From contig NZ_JACHGF010000003.1 in assembly GCF_014202275.1 (NCBI RefSeq), forward strand, positions 558,001 through 622,000: a DNA stretch of 64,000 nucleotides. The letters are read 5' to 3'. Both the position numbers and the translations under genes were made by a program. Source of the DNA: Rhabdobacter roseus (lineage in GTDB: Bacteria > Bacteroidota > Bacteroidia > Cytophagales > Spirosomataceae). Every line of letters begins with the position of its first letter. Positions within the stretch are counted from its first letter, which is position 1. Below the pieces are notes generated by a model that was not told the origin of the DNA, searched no databases, and worked only from the letters and a program-made list of their open reading frames with translations. Shown in pieces: positions 52,062 through 59,880 of this stretch.

Positions 52062-53018
52062 ATGTATTTACCTAAGATAAAAGAAGTACTGGACGAAATG
52101 AGCAAGATCATTGTGGGGCAGGAAAAGCTCCTCAATCGGCTGCTCATTGGTCTTTTTACGGGCGGCCACGTGCTGCTGGAAGGGGTACCTGGCCTGGCCA
52201 AGACCCTCACGATCAACGTCATGGCCAGGGTACTTCAGCTGGACTTCCATCGAATTCAGTTCACGCCTGACCTCCTGCCTGCCGACCTGATCGGTACCAT
52301 GATTTACAAGCCCAAAATTGGCGATTATGAGGTAAAGAAGGGCCCCATTTTTGCCAACATCATCCTGGCCGACGAGGTCAATCGCTCCCCGGCCAAAGTG
52401 CAGTCGGCACTGCTGGAAGCCATGCAGGAGAAGCAGGTGACCATTGGCGATAGTACCTACCCCCTCGATCGGCCCTTTCTGGTGCTGGCTACCCAAAACC
52501 CCGTGGAGCAGGAAGGTACCTACCCGCTGCCCGAGGCGCAGCTCGACCGCTTCATGATGAAGGTCTACATTGACTACCTTGACAAGCAGCAGGAGCTGGA
52601 AGTGATGCGGCGCATGGCCGACCTCAACTTCAACTACCAAGCGCAGCCCATTCTCAACAAGGAAGATATTTTTGCGATTCGCAACGAAGTTAATCAGGTC
52701 AATATTTCCGAAACCCTGGAAAGGTACATCATCGAGCTGGTTTTTGCGACCCGCCGCCCGCTGGACTATAACCTCCGCGACGAAGCCCGGTACATCCAGT
52801 TTGGCGTGTCGCCCCGGGCTACCATCTACCTCAACCGGGCCGCCAAGGCGCTGGCCTACCTCGAAGGCCGCGACTACGTACTGCCGGAGGACATCAAGGA
52901 GCTGGCCCCCGACATCATGAACCACCGGATACTGCTCAACTACGAGGCCGAAGCCGACGGCGTACGGACGCTGGCCATCATTGATTCCATATTGCGGAAG
53001 GTCGCCATCGGGGGCTAG
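52062..53018 (+). CDS. MoxR-family AAA+ ATPase
   Basis: The 318-residue ATPase has Walker A in LLEGVPGLAKTLTIN, the family stretch RIQFTPDLLPADLIGT, Walker B in IILADEVNRSPAKVQSALLEAMQEKQVT and sensor 1 in VLATQNPVEQEGTYPLPEAQLDRF. MoxR proteins act as chaperones that insert cofactors or activate von Willebrand-domain partners. The usual DUF58 and VWA companion genes are absent: upstream lies prmC and downstream a convergent yidD. It is therefore an isolated member, with partners presumably elsewhere in the genome. Confidence 0.92.
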   Translation: MYLPKIKEVLDEMSKIIVGQEKLLNRLLIGLFTGGHVLLEGVPGLAKTLTINVMARVLQLDFHRIQFTPDLLPADLIGTMIYKPKIGDYEVKKGPIFANIILADEVNRSPAKVQSALLEAMQEKQVTIGDSTYPLDRPFLVLATQNPVEQEGTYPLPEAQLDRFMMKVYIDYLDKQQELEVMRRMADLNFNYQAQPILNKEDIFAIRNEVNQVNISETLERYIIELVFATRRPLDYNLRDEARYIQFGVSPRATIYLNRAAKALAYLEGRDYVLPEDIKELAPDIMNHRILLNYEAEADGVRTLAIIDSILRKVAIGG

Positions 53019-53024
53019 GTACCT

Positions 53025-53234
53025 TCAGGGCACGGGGTCAAACCCGCTGCCGCCCCAGGGATGGCACCGCCCCAGCCGCCGCAGGCCCAGACGGGTACCC
53101 TTCCAGACGCCGTATTTTTGGATCGCCTCGATCATGTACTGCGAGCAGGTGGGCGAGTAGCGGCAGGCGTTGGGGAAATAGGGCGAAAGCACAGCCTGGT
53201 ACATTTTCACGAACCCAATGAACAAAAATTTCAT
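53025..53234 (-). CDS. yidD: Membrane protein insertion efficiency factor YidD
   Basis: This 69-residue protein is a canonical YidD: an amphipathic N-terminus (MKFLFIGFVKMYQAVLSP), the cysteine pair in CRYSPTCSQYMIEAI, a conserved RLGRCHPW and a C-terminal GGSGFDPVP. YidD helps the YidC insertase at the inner membrane. It is convergent with the MoxR gene, six bases away. Upstream, divergently, lies the lgt gene 81 bases off, so the region 53235-53315 carries both promoters. Confidence 0.94.
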   Translation of the reverse strand: MKFLFIGFVKMYQAVLSPYFPNACRYSPTCSQYMIEAIQKYGVWKGTRLGLRRLGRCHPWGGSGFDPVP

Positions 53235-53250
53235 ATCGGTCGAAAGTTGT

Positions 53251-53258
53251 TAACTTTG
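53251..53258 (+). promoter_or_regulatory. Possible -7 element for lgt
   Basis: TAACTTTG matches the TAnnTTTG consensus 57 bases before the lgt ATG; a TTG -33 box at the usual spacing is not evident. Confidence 0.45.
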
Positions 53259-53315
53259 CTCAAAGCAACAACAAAAATACCCTTCAATCAAGCATTCTAT
53301 TACAAACCCATCCGC

Positions 53316-54158
53316 ATGATCTCCTACATTATCTGGAATGCCAGCCCCGACCTCTTCACCATTCCCGAAATCGCCGGCCTGGGGCCTTTTACCGTACGCT
53401 GGTACGGTCTGCTGTTCGCATCGGCTTTTTTGATTGGTCAGCAAATCATGATTCACATTTTCAAAAAAGAAAGCAAGCCGCTGGAAGATATTGATACGCT
53501 TACGCTGTACATGGTTATTTCGACGGTAATTGGCGCGCGGCTGGGGCACTTTCTCTTTTACGAGCCTGAGGTACTTTTTTCGCGCCCGCTGGAAGTAATC
53601 CTCCCCCCCTACGCCGGGCTGGCCAGCCACGGCGCCATCATCGGCATTCTGACGGGCCTCTGGCTCTACTCCCGCAGCCGTAAGGCCACGGGGCAGTCGT
53701 TTCTGTGGGTCACTGACCGCATCGTGATCCTGGTCGCGCTGGCCGGAACCTTCATTCGCTTTGGCAACCTCATGAACTCCGAGATCGTGGGACGGCCCAC
53801 GGATGTACCTTGGGCGTTTGTGTTTATGCGCAATACCGAGTACCTGCAGATCCCCCGGCATCCAGCCCAGCTCTACGAATCCATTTCCTGCCTGGTTCTA
53901 TTCTTTTTGCTGCTGTGGGTCTGGAACCGCCAGAAGCAAAGTACCCCTCAGGGCAGCCTGCTGGGCATTTTCCTGGTCTGGGTTTTCACGCTGCGGTTTC
54001 TCTACGAATTCCTGAAAGAAAATCAGGTGGCCTTTGAAGACAACCTGGCCCTAAATATGGGGCAGGTACTTAGTATTCCGGCGGTGCTGCTGGGTATCTA
54101 CTTTATCTGGCGCTCCCGCCGCTTACCCGCCCAGCCCGCCAGTCCATCCCGGCTGTAA
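53316..54158 (+). CDS. lgt: Prolipoprotein diacylglyceryl transferase
   Basis: The ATG at 53316 gives 280 residues and starts just before the first conserved membrane region; longer upstream starts would run through yidD and are rejected. About seven membrane helices are visible. Conserved parts are VRWYGLLFASAFLIG, the catalytic-loop ASHGAIIG, the Lgt signature region RFGNLMNSEIVGRPTDVPWAF and RHPAQLYESI. It attaches diacylglycerol to the cysteine of prolipoproteins in the inner membrane. A 14-bp hairpin follows 28 bases after the stop. Confidence 0.93.
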   Translation: MISYIIWNASPDLFTIPEIAGLGPFTVRWYGLLFASAFLIGQQIMIHIFKKESKPLEDIDTLTLYMVISTVIGARLGHFLFYEPEVLFSRPLEVILPPYAGLASHGAIIGILTGLWLYSRSRKATGQSFLWVTDRIVILVALAGTFIRFGNLMNSEIVGRPTDVPWAFVFMRNTEYLQIPRHPAQLYESISCLVLFFLLLWVWNRQKQSTPQGSLLGIFLVWVFTLRFLYEFLKENQVAFEDNLALNMGQVLSIPAVLLGIYFIWRSRRLPAQPASPSRL

Positions 54159-54186
54159 TTTACTAAGCTAAACGAGCCAATTACCC

Positions 54187-54226
54187 AACCCAACGATACG
54201 TTCAATAGAAGGCGTATCGTTGGGTT
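54187..54226 (+). terminator. Hairpin terminator after lgt
   Basis: Arms AACCCAACGATACG (54187-54200) and CGTATCGTTGGGTT (54213-54226) form a perfect 14-bp stem with a 12-base loop; a weak T-rich stretch (CGTTATTT) follows. Confidence 0.7.
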
Positions 54227-54291
54227 CGTTATTTCCGCCGGATCTTGGTAACTTGCTTCGTATTCCTGTCCCAATCAATTCTCCTTTCCTT

Positions 54292-54906
54292 ATGAAAAAG
54301 CAACTAGTTATTCCCTGTCTGGTGGCGTCATCGCTGCTGTTCTGGAATTGTGGTGGTAAGAGCCAGGCCGAAGAAGAAAAAGAAGAGCCGAAAAACGCCT
54401 TTGAAGCCATTCAGAAAATGGCCGAGAAAGCCGAAGATATGCAGAAGAACGGCCCCGTGGAGCCCGTTGATTTTCGTAAATTGAAAGAATTTCTGCCTAC
54501 CGAAGCTGGTGGATTGCCCCGCACCGAAGCTTCCGGCGAGAAAAACGGCGCGATGGGTTTTAGCCTTTCGCAGGCCGAAGGAAAGTACAGCGACGCCAAC
54601 GGCGAATCCACCATCGATATTGACCTGCTCGATACGGGCGGGATCGGCGGCATGGCCATGATGGGCATGGCCGCCTGGGCACTGGCCGAAGTAGATAAGG
54701 AAACCGCCCGCGGCTACGAAAAAACAACTAAAATAGACGGCCACAAGGCTTTCGAGAAATACAACACCGAAGACAAATCAGGTGAACTGAACGTGCTGGT
54801 GGGCGATCGCTTCATCGTGAACGTAAAGGGATACAACGTAACGATGGATCAGCTCAAGGGTAGCCTGAGCGACATTGATCTGAAAAAATTAAAGGGACTG
54901 GAGTAA
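54292..54906 (+). CDS. Putative lipoprotein of unknown function
   Basis: The ATG at 54292 gives 204 residues; the upstream frame overlaps the lgt terminator and is rejected. The N-terminus looks like a lipoprotein signal (KQLVIPCLVASSLLFWNC). A highly charged segment (AEEEKEEPKNAFEAIQKMAEKAEDMQK) and a globular domain follow, with the glycine- and methionine-rich helix TGGIGGMAMMGMAAWALAE and a strand-rich end (KSGELNVLVGDRFIVNVKGYNV). No family is recognised. The sequence suggests a periplasm-facing, self-contained domain. Confidence 0.75.
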   Translation: MKKQLVIPCLVASSLLFWNCGGKSQAEEEKEEPKNAFEAIQKMAEKAEDMQKNGPVEPVDFRKLKEFLPTEAGGLPRTEASGEKNGAMGFSLSQAEGKYSDANGESTIDIDLLDTGGIGGMAMMGMAAWALAEVDKETARGYEKTTKIDGHKAFEKYNTEDKSGELNVLVGDRFIVNVKGYNVTMDQLKGSLSDIDLKKLKGLE

Positions 54907-54951
54907 CGCCGGACGTCCCATTGCCAGGACCGACGCACTATGCACACCACC

Positions 54952-54984
54952 GCCGGGAAGCTTGACGAGCGCAAGCCTTCCGGC
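54952..54984 (+). terminator. Rho-independent terminator after the lipoprotein gene
   Basis: Arms GCCGGGAAGCTTG and CAAGCCTTCCGGC pair over 13 positions with one wobble and one mismatch around a 7-base loop, followed by TTTTTT at 54985. Confidence 0.8.
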
Positions 54985-55171
54985 TTTTTTATGGGTACTT
55001 CCTACGGCTTGCCGGAGACAAGCCATACTTTTTTAACAAAGCCATCCGTGAGAATGAGCTGATTGTAAAAAATGCAAAAAAAATACGCCCCTCCCGCGCA
55101 ACCATATCTGCTTCGTTTGGCATCTTCACAGCAGAAAACAACGTACCAAGTACCTAAACAATCTCGTAGTC

Positions 55172-55849
55172 ATGAAAAAGAGTATTGCCACCGTAATTGT
55201 CCTTTTTATTGTCCAGGTCGTATCCCTGGCTCAGGATGCTGATTCTACCCGTACCACCTACTCGCGTACCGCCGACAGCCGCAAGGTGTACTTCACCAAC
55301 GGCGGCAACGGCGGGATTCTGTCCTTCGCTTCCGTGAAGCAAAACGGCGACAACGTGCGCTCTATTCCGCGCTACACGCTGTTTTTTAACATCGGCACCA
55401 ATGCCCACTACGACGCTTCCGAGCACTTTGGTACGTTTGTGGGCCTGAACCTGACCAACATCGGGATGATCACCCGGCAGGGAAGCGTCAAGCTCAAGCA
55501 GCGGGTGTACACCCTGGGGGTACCCGTGGGAATAAAGGTAGGTAACCTCAACGGCTTTTACGTTTACGCCGGAGCCGAGGCGGCCCTGCCCATCAACTAC
55601 AAGGAGAAGCTATTTATCGATAACAAAAAACAAGACAAGTTCAACGAGTGGTTCAGCGACCGCAGCAGCAAATTCATGCCGGCGCTCTTTCTGGGTTTCC
55701 AGACCAAAGAAAACTTTACCATTAAGTTTCAGTACTACGTCACCGACTTCCTCAACGCCGATTTCGAGACCAACGGCGTGAAGCCCTACGACGGCATTGA
55801 GTCAAAAATCTTCTTCGTAACGCTCGGCTATTCGATCACCCGGAAGTAG
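55172..55849 (+). CDS. Small outer-membrane beta-barrel protein
   Basis: The 225-residue protein has a signal peptide (KKSIATVIVLFIVQVVSLAQ) and then alternating amphipathic strands rich in Tyr, Phe and Gly. Examples are RYTLFFNIGTNAHYDASEHF, FVGLNLTNIGMI, NGFYVYAGAEAALPINYKE and FTIKFQYYVTDFL, ending in KIFFVTLGYSITRK with a typical outer-membrane C-terminal strand. It looks like a small barrel of the general Bacteroidota outer-membrane type. A specific family and function are not recognised. It follows the terminator at 54952-54984 and is probably transcribed alone. Confidence 0.75.
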   Translation: MKKSIATVIVLFIVQVVSLAQDADSTRTTYSRTADSRKVYFTNGGNGGILSFASVKQNGDNVRSIPRYTLFFNIGTNAHYDASEHFGTFVGLNLTNIGMITRQGSVKLKQRVYTLGVPVGIKVGNLNGFYVYAGAEAALPINYKEKLFIDNKKQDKFNEWFSDRSSKFMPALFLGFQTKENFTIKFQYYVTDFLNADFETNGVKPYDGIESKIFFVTLGYSITRK

Positions 55850-55888
55850 AAGCTTTTCTCCCGCCGCTTTCTTTATTGACGTGACTAC

Positions 55889-55940
55889 GCGCTACCCGCG
55901 TGCTCGTGCAGAAGTACCTGCGCGGTCGAGCGGGTAGCGC
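55889..55940. repeat. Nested inverted repeat in the gap after the barrel gene
   Basis: Outer arms GCGCTACCCGC (55889-55899) and GCGGGTAGCGC (55930-55940) are perfect complements. Inside, GCAG and CTGC (55908-55911 and 55918-55921) can form a smaller hairpin. It could be a structured transcript end or leader for the next gene at 55980. Confidence 0.5.
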
Positions 55941-55979
55941 ATCGCTTCCAGGTACCTTTGCTATTCTTGTCCTTTCGTC

Positions 55980-56615
55980 ATGCTTCAGACCGACTCTGAG
56001 ATTATCGTCCAGCCGGGCCAGTGGCACCACCTGCCCAGCCCGTACTTCTACCACGCTACCGACGGCCAGCCCGCCACCCACCGCACGCAGGTGCGGCTGC
56101 GCCTGACGCCAAGTACCCTACAGCTGGCCTTTGACTGCCTCGACGCCCCCTTCCACGGGGCCAATACCTACCACGAGCACAATACCGATCTGTGGCGGCA
56201 GGAAGTCTTCGAGCTTTTTATTGCCGAAGGGGCCGCTACGCCCACGCGCTACCTCGAACTGGAGCTCAACCCCAACAACGCGCTCTTTGTGGGCTGGATC
56301 GACAACCCGAACGGCCTTCGGCCCGACCATCTCGCCTTTGTACCCTACGCCGAAGCGGGCATCCGGCACCGCGTGACGCGGCAGGCCGGGAGTTGGTCGG
56401 GCGAACTGGAGGTACCTCTGTCCCTGATCGGACCGCAAAGTACCTCTATCTACCGGCTGAACTTTTACAGAATCACCCTCCTGCACCAGCCCGAAACAAA
56501 ACGCTGGGAGTGCGACCCTACCAACTGCGCTTTCCTGGGCTGGCGATCTACCCTGAGCGGAGAGCGACCGGCTTTTCACCGGCCAGCCTACTTTGGTACC
56601 TTGCGTATTGCCTAG
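55980..56615 (+). CDS. CBM9/DOMON-like domain protein
   Basis: The 211-residue protein has no signal peptide. Its strand pattern and key stretches fit the carbohydrate-binding family 9-like/DOMON-like group: VRLRLTPSTLQLAFDCLDAP, LWRQEVFELFIAEG, RYLELELNPNNALFVGWIDN and GWRSTLSGERPAFHRPAYFGTLRI. These are beta-sandwich domains that bind sugars or haem in larger proteins; stand-alone cytoplasmic forms have no known role. The gene stands in an isolated position with a structured inverted repeat just upstream and a 392-bp gap after it. Confidence 0.72.
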   Translation: MLQTDSEIIVQPGQWHHLPSPYFYHATDGQPATHRTQVRLRLTPSTLQLAFDCLDAPFHGANTYHEHNTDLWRQEVFELFIAEGAATPTRYLELELNPNNALFVGWIDNPNGLRPDHLAFVPYAEAGIRHRVTRQAGSWSGELEVPLSLIGPQSTSIYRLNFYRITLLHQPETKRWECDPTNCAFLGWRSTLSGERPAFHRPAYFGTLRIA

Positions 56616-57007
56616 AAGTAGTTTGCTTGGCCAATTTAAACTTAGAGGGGCCTTTGCTCGTATATAGCCAGAGAGCCGGGGCGAGGTACCTGCCGCCCGA
56701 ATGCAGGGGGGTACCTGGCTTCCAATAGCGACGAGTGGTTACAATTATTGCCAGAAATATAAAAGGAAAGAGTATATTGTCTCGTTAGGGATATGCCTGA
56801 TTCAAAAAAAGGTAGCTTCTGAGTACTACTCCCCGGCAGGTACCTGGCGTTAAGTATGCATTATGTTTTTAATTGTTACCCGCTTACCGTAGAAAAAACA
56901 CAATCTTGAACTACTTTTACGTAGCTACCGGTACCTTGGGGTAATCTGGGGAGGCTTTACATTTTTTTTACGGCTGGCTGAAACTACTATACGAATTGTT
57001 CCATTGT
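56616..57007. other. 392-bp intergenic region, no gene seen
   Basis: No coding sequence, RNA gene or strong hairpin is supported here. The region is mixed in composition, with an AT-rich middle (56735-56830) and several GGTACC words. A TTG at 56909 followed by TACCTTGG could be a weak promoter for the POTRA/BamA-like gene at 57008. Confidence 0.5.
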
Positions 57008-58432
57008 ATGCTTCGTTATCTTGGGTTGTGTGGGTTGGGGATGTGGCTCCTGCTGGCCGTGCCCGTTCTTGCCCAGACCGAACCCATACCTGCCGACAGC
57101 AGCGGGTTGATTACCATCGGGAGTATTAGTATAGAAGGAAATTACCAAACCCGAACCAACATTCTGCTGCGCGAAATGGCGCTGCATGAGGGTGATACGC
57201 TCCGGCTTTTTCAACTACCCGAGCGCCTGGAGATAGACCGCCGCAAGATCATCAACACCAATTTGTTCATCACGGCGGCCATGCAGCTTATCCCCGACGA
57301 CGACGATCCGGCCGTCCTGAATGTGCGGGTCGTCGTAAAAGAACGCTGGTACTTCCTGGCCATGCCGGTGTTTCAGATCGCCGACCGAAACTTCAACGAG
57401 TGGTGGTACGAACGCAACCGCGACTTACGCCGAACGACCTACGGCCTGTACATCAGCTACGCCAACGTGACGGGCCGGGCCGACCGCCTGCGCGTGCTGG
57501 CCGAGTTTGGCTTTATTCCCAAGTATGAAATTGCGTACTCCATTCCTTACATCGACAAGGCCATGAAGATCGGCGTCTCGACGGGGATTTCCTACACCAC
57601 CAACAAAACGACGGTATTCAGGACCTGGAACGACAAACTGGACTACTTCAACAGCGAGAATCTCAACCGGGAGCGCTTTTATACCTACGTGAACTTCATC
57701 CGCCGCAACAAGTTCTATACTTTCCATTCCCTGGACCTGCGCTGGAATTCTACCCAGCTGTCCGACACGCTCAGCCGGTTGAATCCTAACTACCTGCTAC
57801 GGGCCCAGAACCAACAAAACTACTTCCAGCTTACGTATAGCTTCAGCTACGACCGCCGGGATAACGTGCAGTACCCCCTGCGCGGCCGCCAGTATTTTGT
57901 GCAGGCTAGCAAGCAGGGGTTGCTCCCCTCCGACGACCTCAACCAGGCCTACCTCTACGGAGGGTACCGGCAATTCTTTCCGCTGGGTGGCCGCTGGTAC
58001 GCCAGCAGCGGGGCACGGATGCGCCTGTCGGCCCCGCGGCGGCAGCCTTACCTCCAAACCTCCGGGCTGGGCTACCGGTCCGACCTGGTGCGGGGCTACG
58101 AGCTGTACGTCATCGACGGCCAGCACTACGGGCTCTGGCAAAACGAAGTAAAATACCGGCTCTTCAATGTTCAGAAAACGTTTGATTGGATTCCCATCCG
58201 GCAGTTTAATACCATTCCGCTGGCGGCCTACCTCACCGCCTACGCCGACGCTGGGTACGTCCGGAACTACTACCCCGAATTCAGCAATACCCGCCTCGGT
58301 AACACCGTTTTGTACGGTGCCGGTACTGGCCTGGATTTTGTAACCTTCTACAACATGGTTTTTCGGCTTAACTATACGCTCAACGGACTGGGCGAACACC
58401 GATTCTTTTTTAACCTGGCCCGAGAATTCTGA
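57008..58432 (+). CDS. POTRA/BamA-like outer-membrane protein
   Basis: The ATG at 57008 gives 474 residues with a signal peptide (LCGLGMWLLLAVPVLAQ); an in-frame TTG 12 bases upstream is less likely. One POTRA-like domain follows (about 35-110, ITIGSISIEGNYQTRTNILL, LFITAAMQLIPDDDDPAVLN and VVVKERWYF). The rest is a 16-strand-type barrel with conserved YSFSYDRRDNVQYPLRGRQY, GYRSDLVRGYELYVIDGQHY and a C-terminal strand ending in LAREF. It is related to BamA/TamA proteins and probably inserts or exports outer-membrane components. With one POTRA domain it is smaller than the essential BamA, so it is more likely an accessory paralogue. Confidence 0.85.
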   Translation: MLRYLGLCGLGMWLLLAVPVLAQTEPIPADSSGLITIGSISIEGNYQTRTNILLREMALHEGDTLRLFQLPERLEIDRRKIINTNLFITAAMQLIPDDDDPAVLNVRVVVKERWYFLAMPVFQIADRNFNEWWYERNRDLRRTTYGLYISYANVTGRADRLRVLAEFGFIPKYEIAYSIPYIDKAMKIGVSTGISYTTNKTTVFRTWNDKLDYFNSENLNRERFYTYVNFIRRNKFYTFHSLDLRWNSTQLSDTLSRLNPNYLLRAQNQQNYFQLTYSFSYDRRDNVQYPLRGRQYFVQASKQGLLPSDDLNQAYLYGGYRQFFPLGGRWYASSGARMRLSAPRRQPYLQTSGLGYRSDLVRGYELYVIDGQHYGLWQNEVKYRLFNVQKTFDWIPIRQFNTIPLAAYLTAYADAGYVRNYYPEFSNTRLGNTVLYGAGTGLDFVTFYNMVFRLNYTLNGLGEHRFFFNLAREF

Positions 58433-58464
58433 GTAAACGTTCGAATTTTAATAGCTGTTATATA

Positions 58465-58472
58465 TACTTTTG
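58465..58472 (+). promoter_or_regulatory. Possible -7 element for the lipoprotein-cyclophilin operon
   Basis: TACTTTTG fits TAnnTTTG and lies 27 bases before the ATG at 58499, in an AT-rich gap; the -33 box is unclear. Confidence 0.42.
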
Positions 58473-58498
58473 CACAAACAACTTATCCCCATTTCTTT

Positions 58499-59104
58499 AT
58501 GAACAACTTTACGGTGCTGCGCATGTGGGTGGTCATGATCGTGGTAGCAGGTACCTGGGCGGGCTGCCGCACCAACACTTCTTCCGAAGAAGAAACCACC
58601 GCCACCCCTGACTCGGTGGTTCTGTCTGACCCCGCCGCGCCCGACCTCAACAGCAACCAGTCCGAACTGCTCCAAACGATCGTGGGGAACTCTTCCGAGG
58701 GCGTGATCCGGGGTATTTCCTTTGGCGATCGGGTCAGTAAGGTGAAGGCAAGCGAAAGCTTTGAGATGTTCGAGGACACCATTGACCACGTGGGCTTTAC
58801 GCTGGACACCGAGCAGCTCGAAACCATTGATGTACAGTACTTCTACGCCCAAAATAAGCGTATTAATAAAATCACCGTGGACGTGTACCTCAACAGCGAC
58901 GCCGCCACCCGGCAGCTTTGGAACGCCAGCAAAGCGCACTTCAGCGAGCGGTACACCGCCCCGCTCGAAGATTCGCCCCGGCGCATTGTCTGGAAAAAAG
59001 CCCCCGTGCTCCTAACGCTCGACAACGTATCCGACGGCAAAGACCACGGCCTGAAACTAACCTTTGAACCTACCGACAAAACCGTTCTGGCTTCTATTCG
59101 ATGA
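58499..59104 (+). CDS. Putative lipoprotein in operon with a cyclophilin
   Basis: This 201-residue protein has a lipoprotein-type signal (MWVVMIVVAGTWAGC), then a Thr/Glu-rich linker (SSEEETTATPDS) and a globular domain with EGVIRGISFGDRVSKVKASE and ETIDVQYFYAQNKRINKITVDVYLN. The pattern suggests a periplasmic alpha/beta domain, but no family is recognised. Its stop codon overlaps the start of the cyclophilin gene (ATGA), so both proteins are made from one message, and the cyclophilin may help fold it or related envelope proteins. Confidence 0.75.
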   Translation: MNNFTVLRMWVVMIVVAGTWAGCRTNTSSEEETTATPDSVVLSDPAAPDLNSNQSELLQTIVGNSSEGVIRGISFGDRVSKVKASESFEMFEDTIDHVGFTLDTEQLETIDVQYFYAQNKRINKITVDVYLNSDAATRQLWNASKAHFSERYTAPLEDSPRRIVWKKAPVLLTLDNVSDGKDHGLKLTFEPTDKTVLASIR

Positions 59105-59808
59105 AAAAAACGCTGCGAAAATTACTCCTTGGGCTATGTGTACTGACCACTACCGCCAGCTACGCACAGAAACCCAGCAAGAAAGACTACCTCGTCACCA
59201 TCAAGACCGACTACGGCACCATGCGCCTGGTACTTTTTGACCAAACGCCCCAGCACAAGGCCAACTTTGTGAAGCTGGCGCGGGAGAAGTTTTACGACGG
59301 CCTGCTGTTTCACCGCATCATCGAAGATTTTATGATCCAGGGCGGTGATCCCAATTCCCGCAATGCCCAGCCCGGCGCGATGCTCGGTGGGGGCGATGTG
59401 GGTTACAAAATTCCGGCTGAATTTCACCCGGCGCTGTTTCACCGCAAGGGGGCCCTGGCCGCCGCCCGCGACAACAACCCCGAGAAAGCCTCCAGCGGCT
59501 GCCAGTTTTACCTCGTCGATGGCCGCCCGCTAACGGGAGCCGACCTGACCCGGCAGCTGGCCCGCGCCACCCGCAAACCCACCGAAGCCCAGCAACAGGT
59601 ATACCAAAACCTGGGCGGCTCTCCGCACCTGGACGGGGCTTACACCGTGTTTGGACAGGTGATTGACGGCCTTGAGGTCATTGATAAAATTGCGGCTCAG
59701 CCTAAGGACCCGCGCGACCGCCCCGAAAAAGACATTACGATGCAAGTATCAGTGGAGCAGGTACGTAAAAAGAAAATTACCAAAAAATACAACTACGCTT
59801 TCCTGTAA
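59101..59808 (+). CDS. Exported cyclophilin-type peptidyl-prolyl isomerase
   Basis: The 235-residue protein has a signal peptide (LLLGLCVLTTTASYAQ) and a cyclophilin domain. Typical parts are YGTMRLVLFDQTPQHKANFV, FHRIIEDFMIQGGDP with the catalytic arginine, ARDNNPEKASSGCQFYLVDG and YTVFGQVIDGLEVIDKIA. A helical insert (LTRQLARATRKPTEAQQQVY) between the last blocks is common in Bacteroidota members. It speeds proline isomerisation in periplasmic proteins. Its ATG overlaps the stop of the lipoprotein gene by 4 bases. Confidence 0.92.
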   Translation: MKKTLRKLLLGLCVLTTTASYAQKPSKKDYLVTIKTDYGTMRLVLFDQTPQHKANFVKLAREKFYDGLLFHRIIEDFMIQGGDPNSRNAQPGAMLGGGDVGYKIPAEFHPALFHRKGALAAARDNNPEKASSGCQFYLVDGRPLTGADLTRQLARATRKPTEAQQQVYQNLGGSPHLDGAYTVFGQVIDGLEVIDKIAAQPKDPRDRPEKDITMQVSVEQVRKKKITKKYNYAFL

Positions 59809-59822
59809 GCGATTCGGAGGCG

Positions 59823-59874
59823 GGGTACTTGCTTCGCTTCCTGGCTCCTAGTTCGATCATTCTGTAAAGTACCC
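59823..59874. repeat. GGGTACTT / AAGTACCC inverted pair after the cyclophilin gene
   Basis: Eight-base complementary arms (59823-59830 and 59867-59874) flank a 36-base spacer between the cyclophilin stop and the next gene. It is one of several GTAC inverted pairs at gene ends in this window. Confidence 0.4.
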
Positions 59875-59880
59875 TTTGTT

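Noticed and set aside
52068-52925. Minus-strand ORF of 285 codons over the MoxR gene
   Set aside because: Antisense to a gene with Walker A and B motifs; no domain in the antisense translation.
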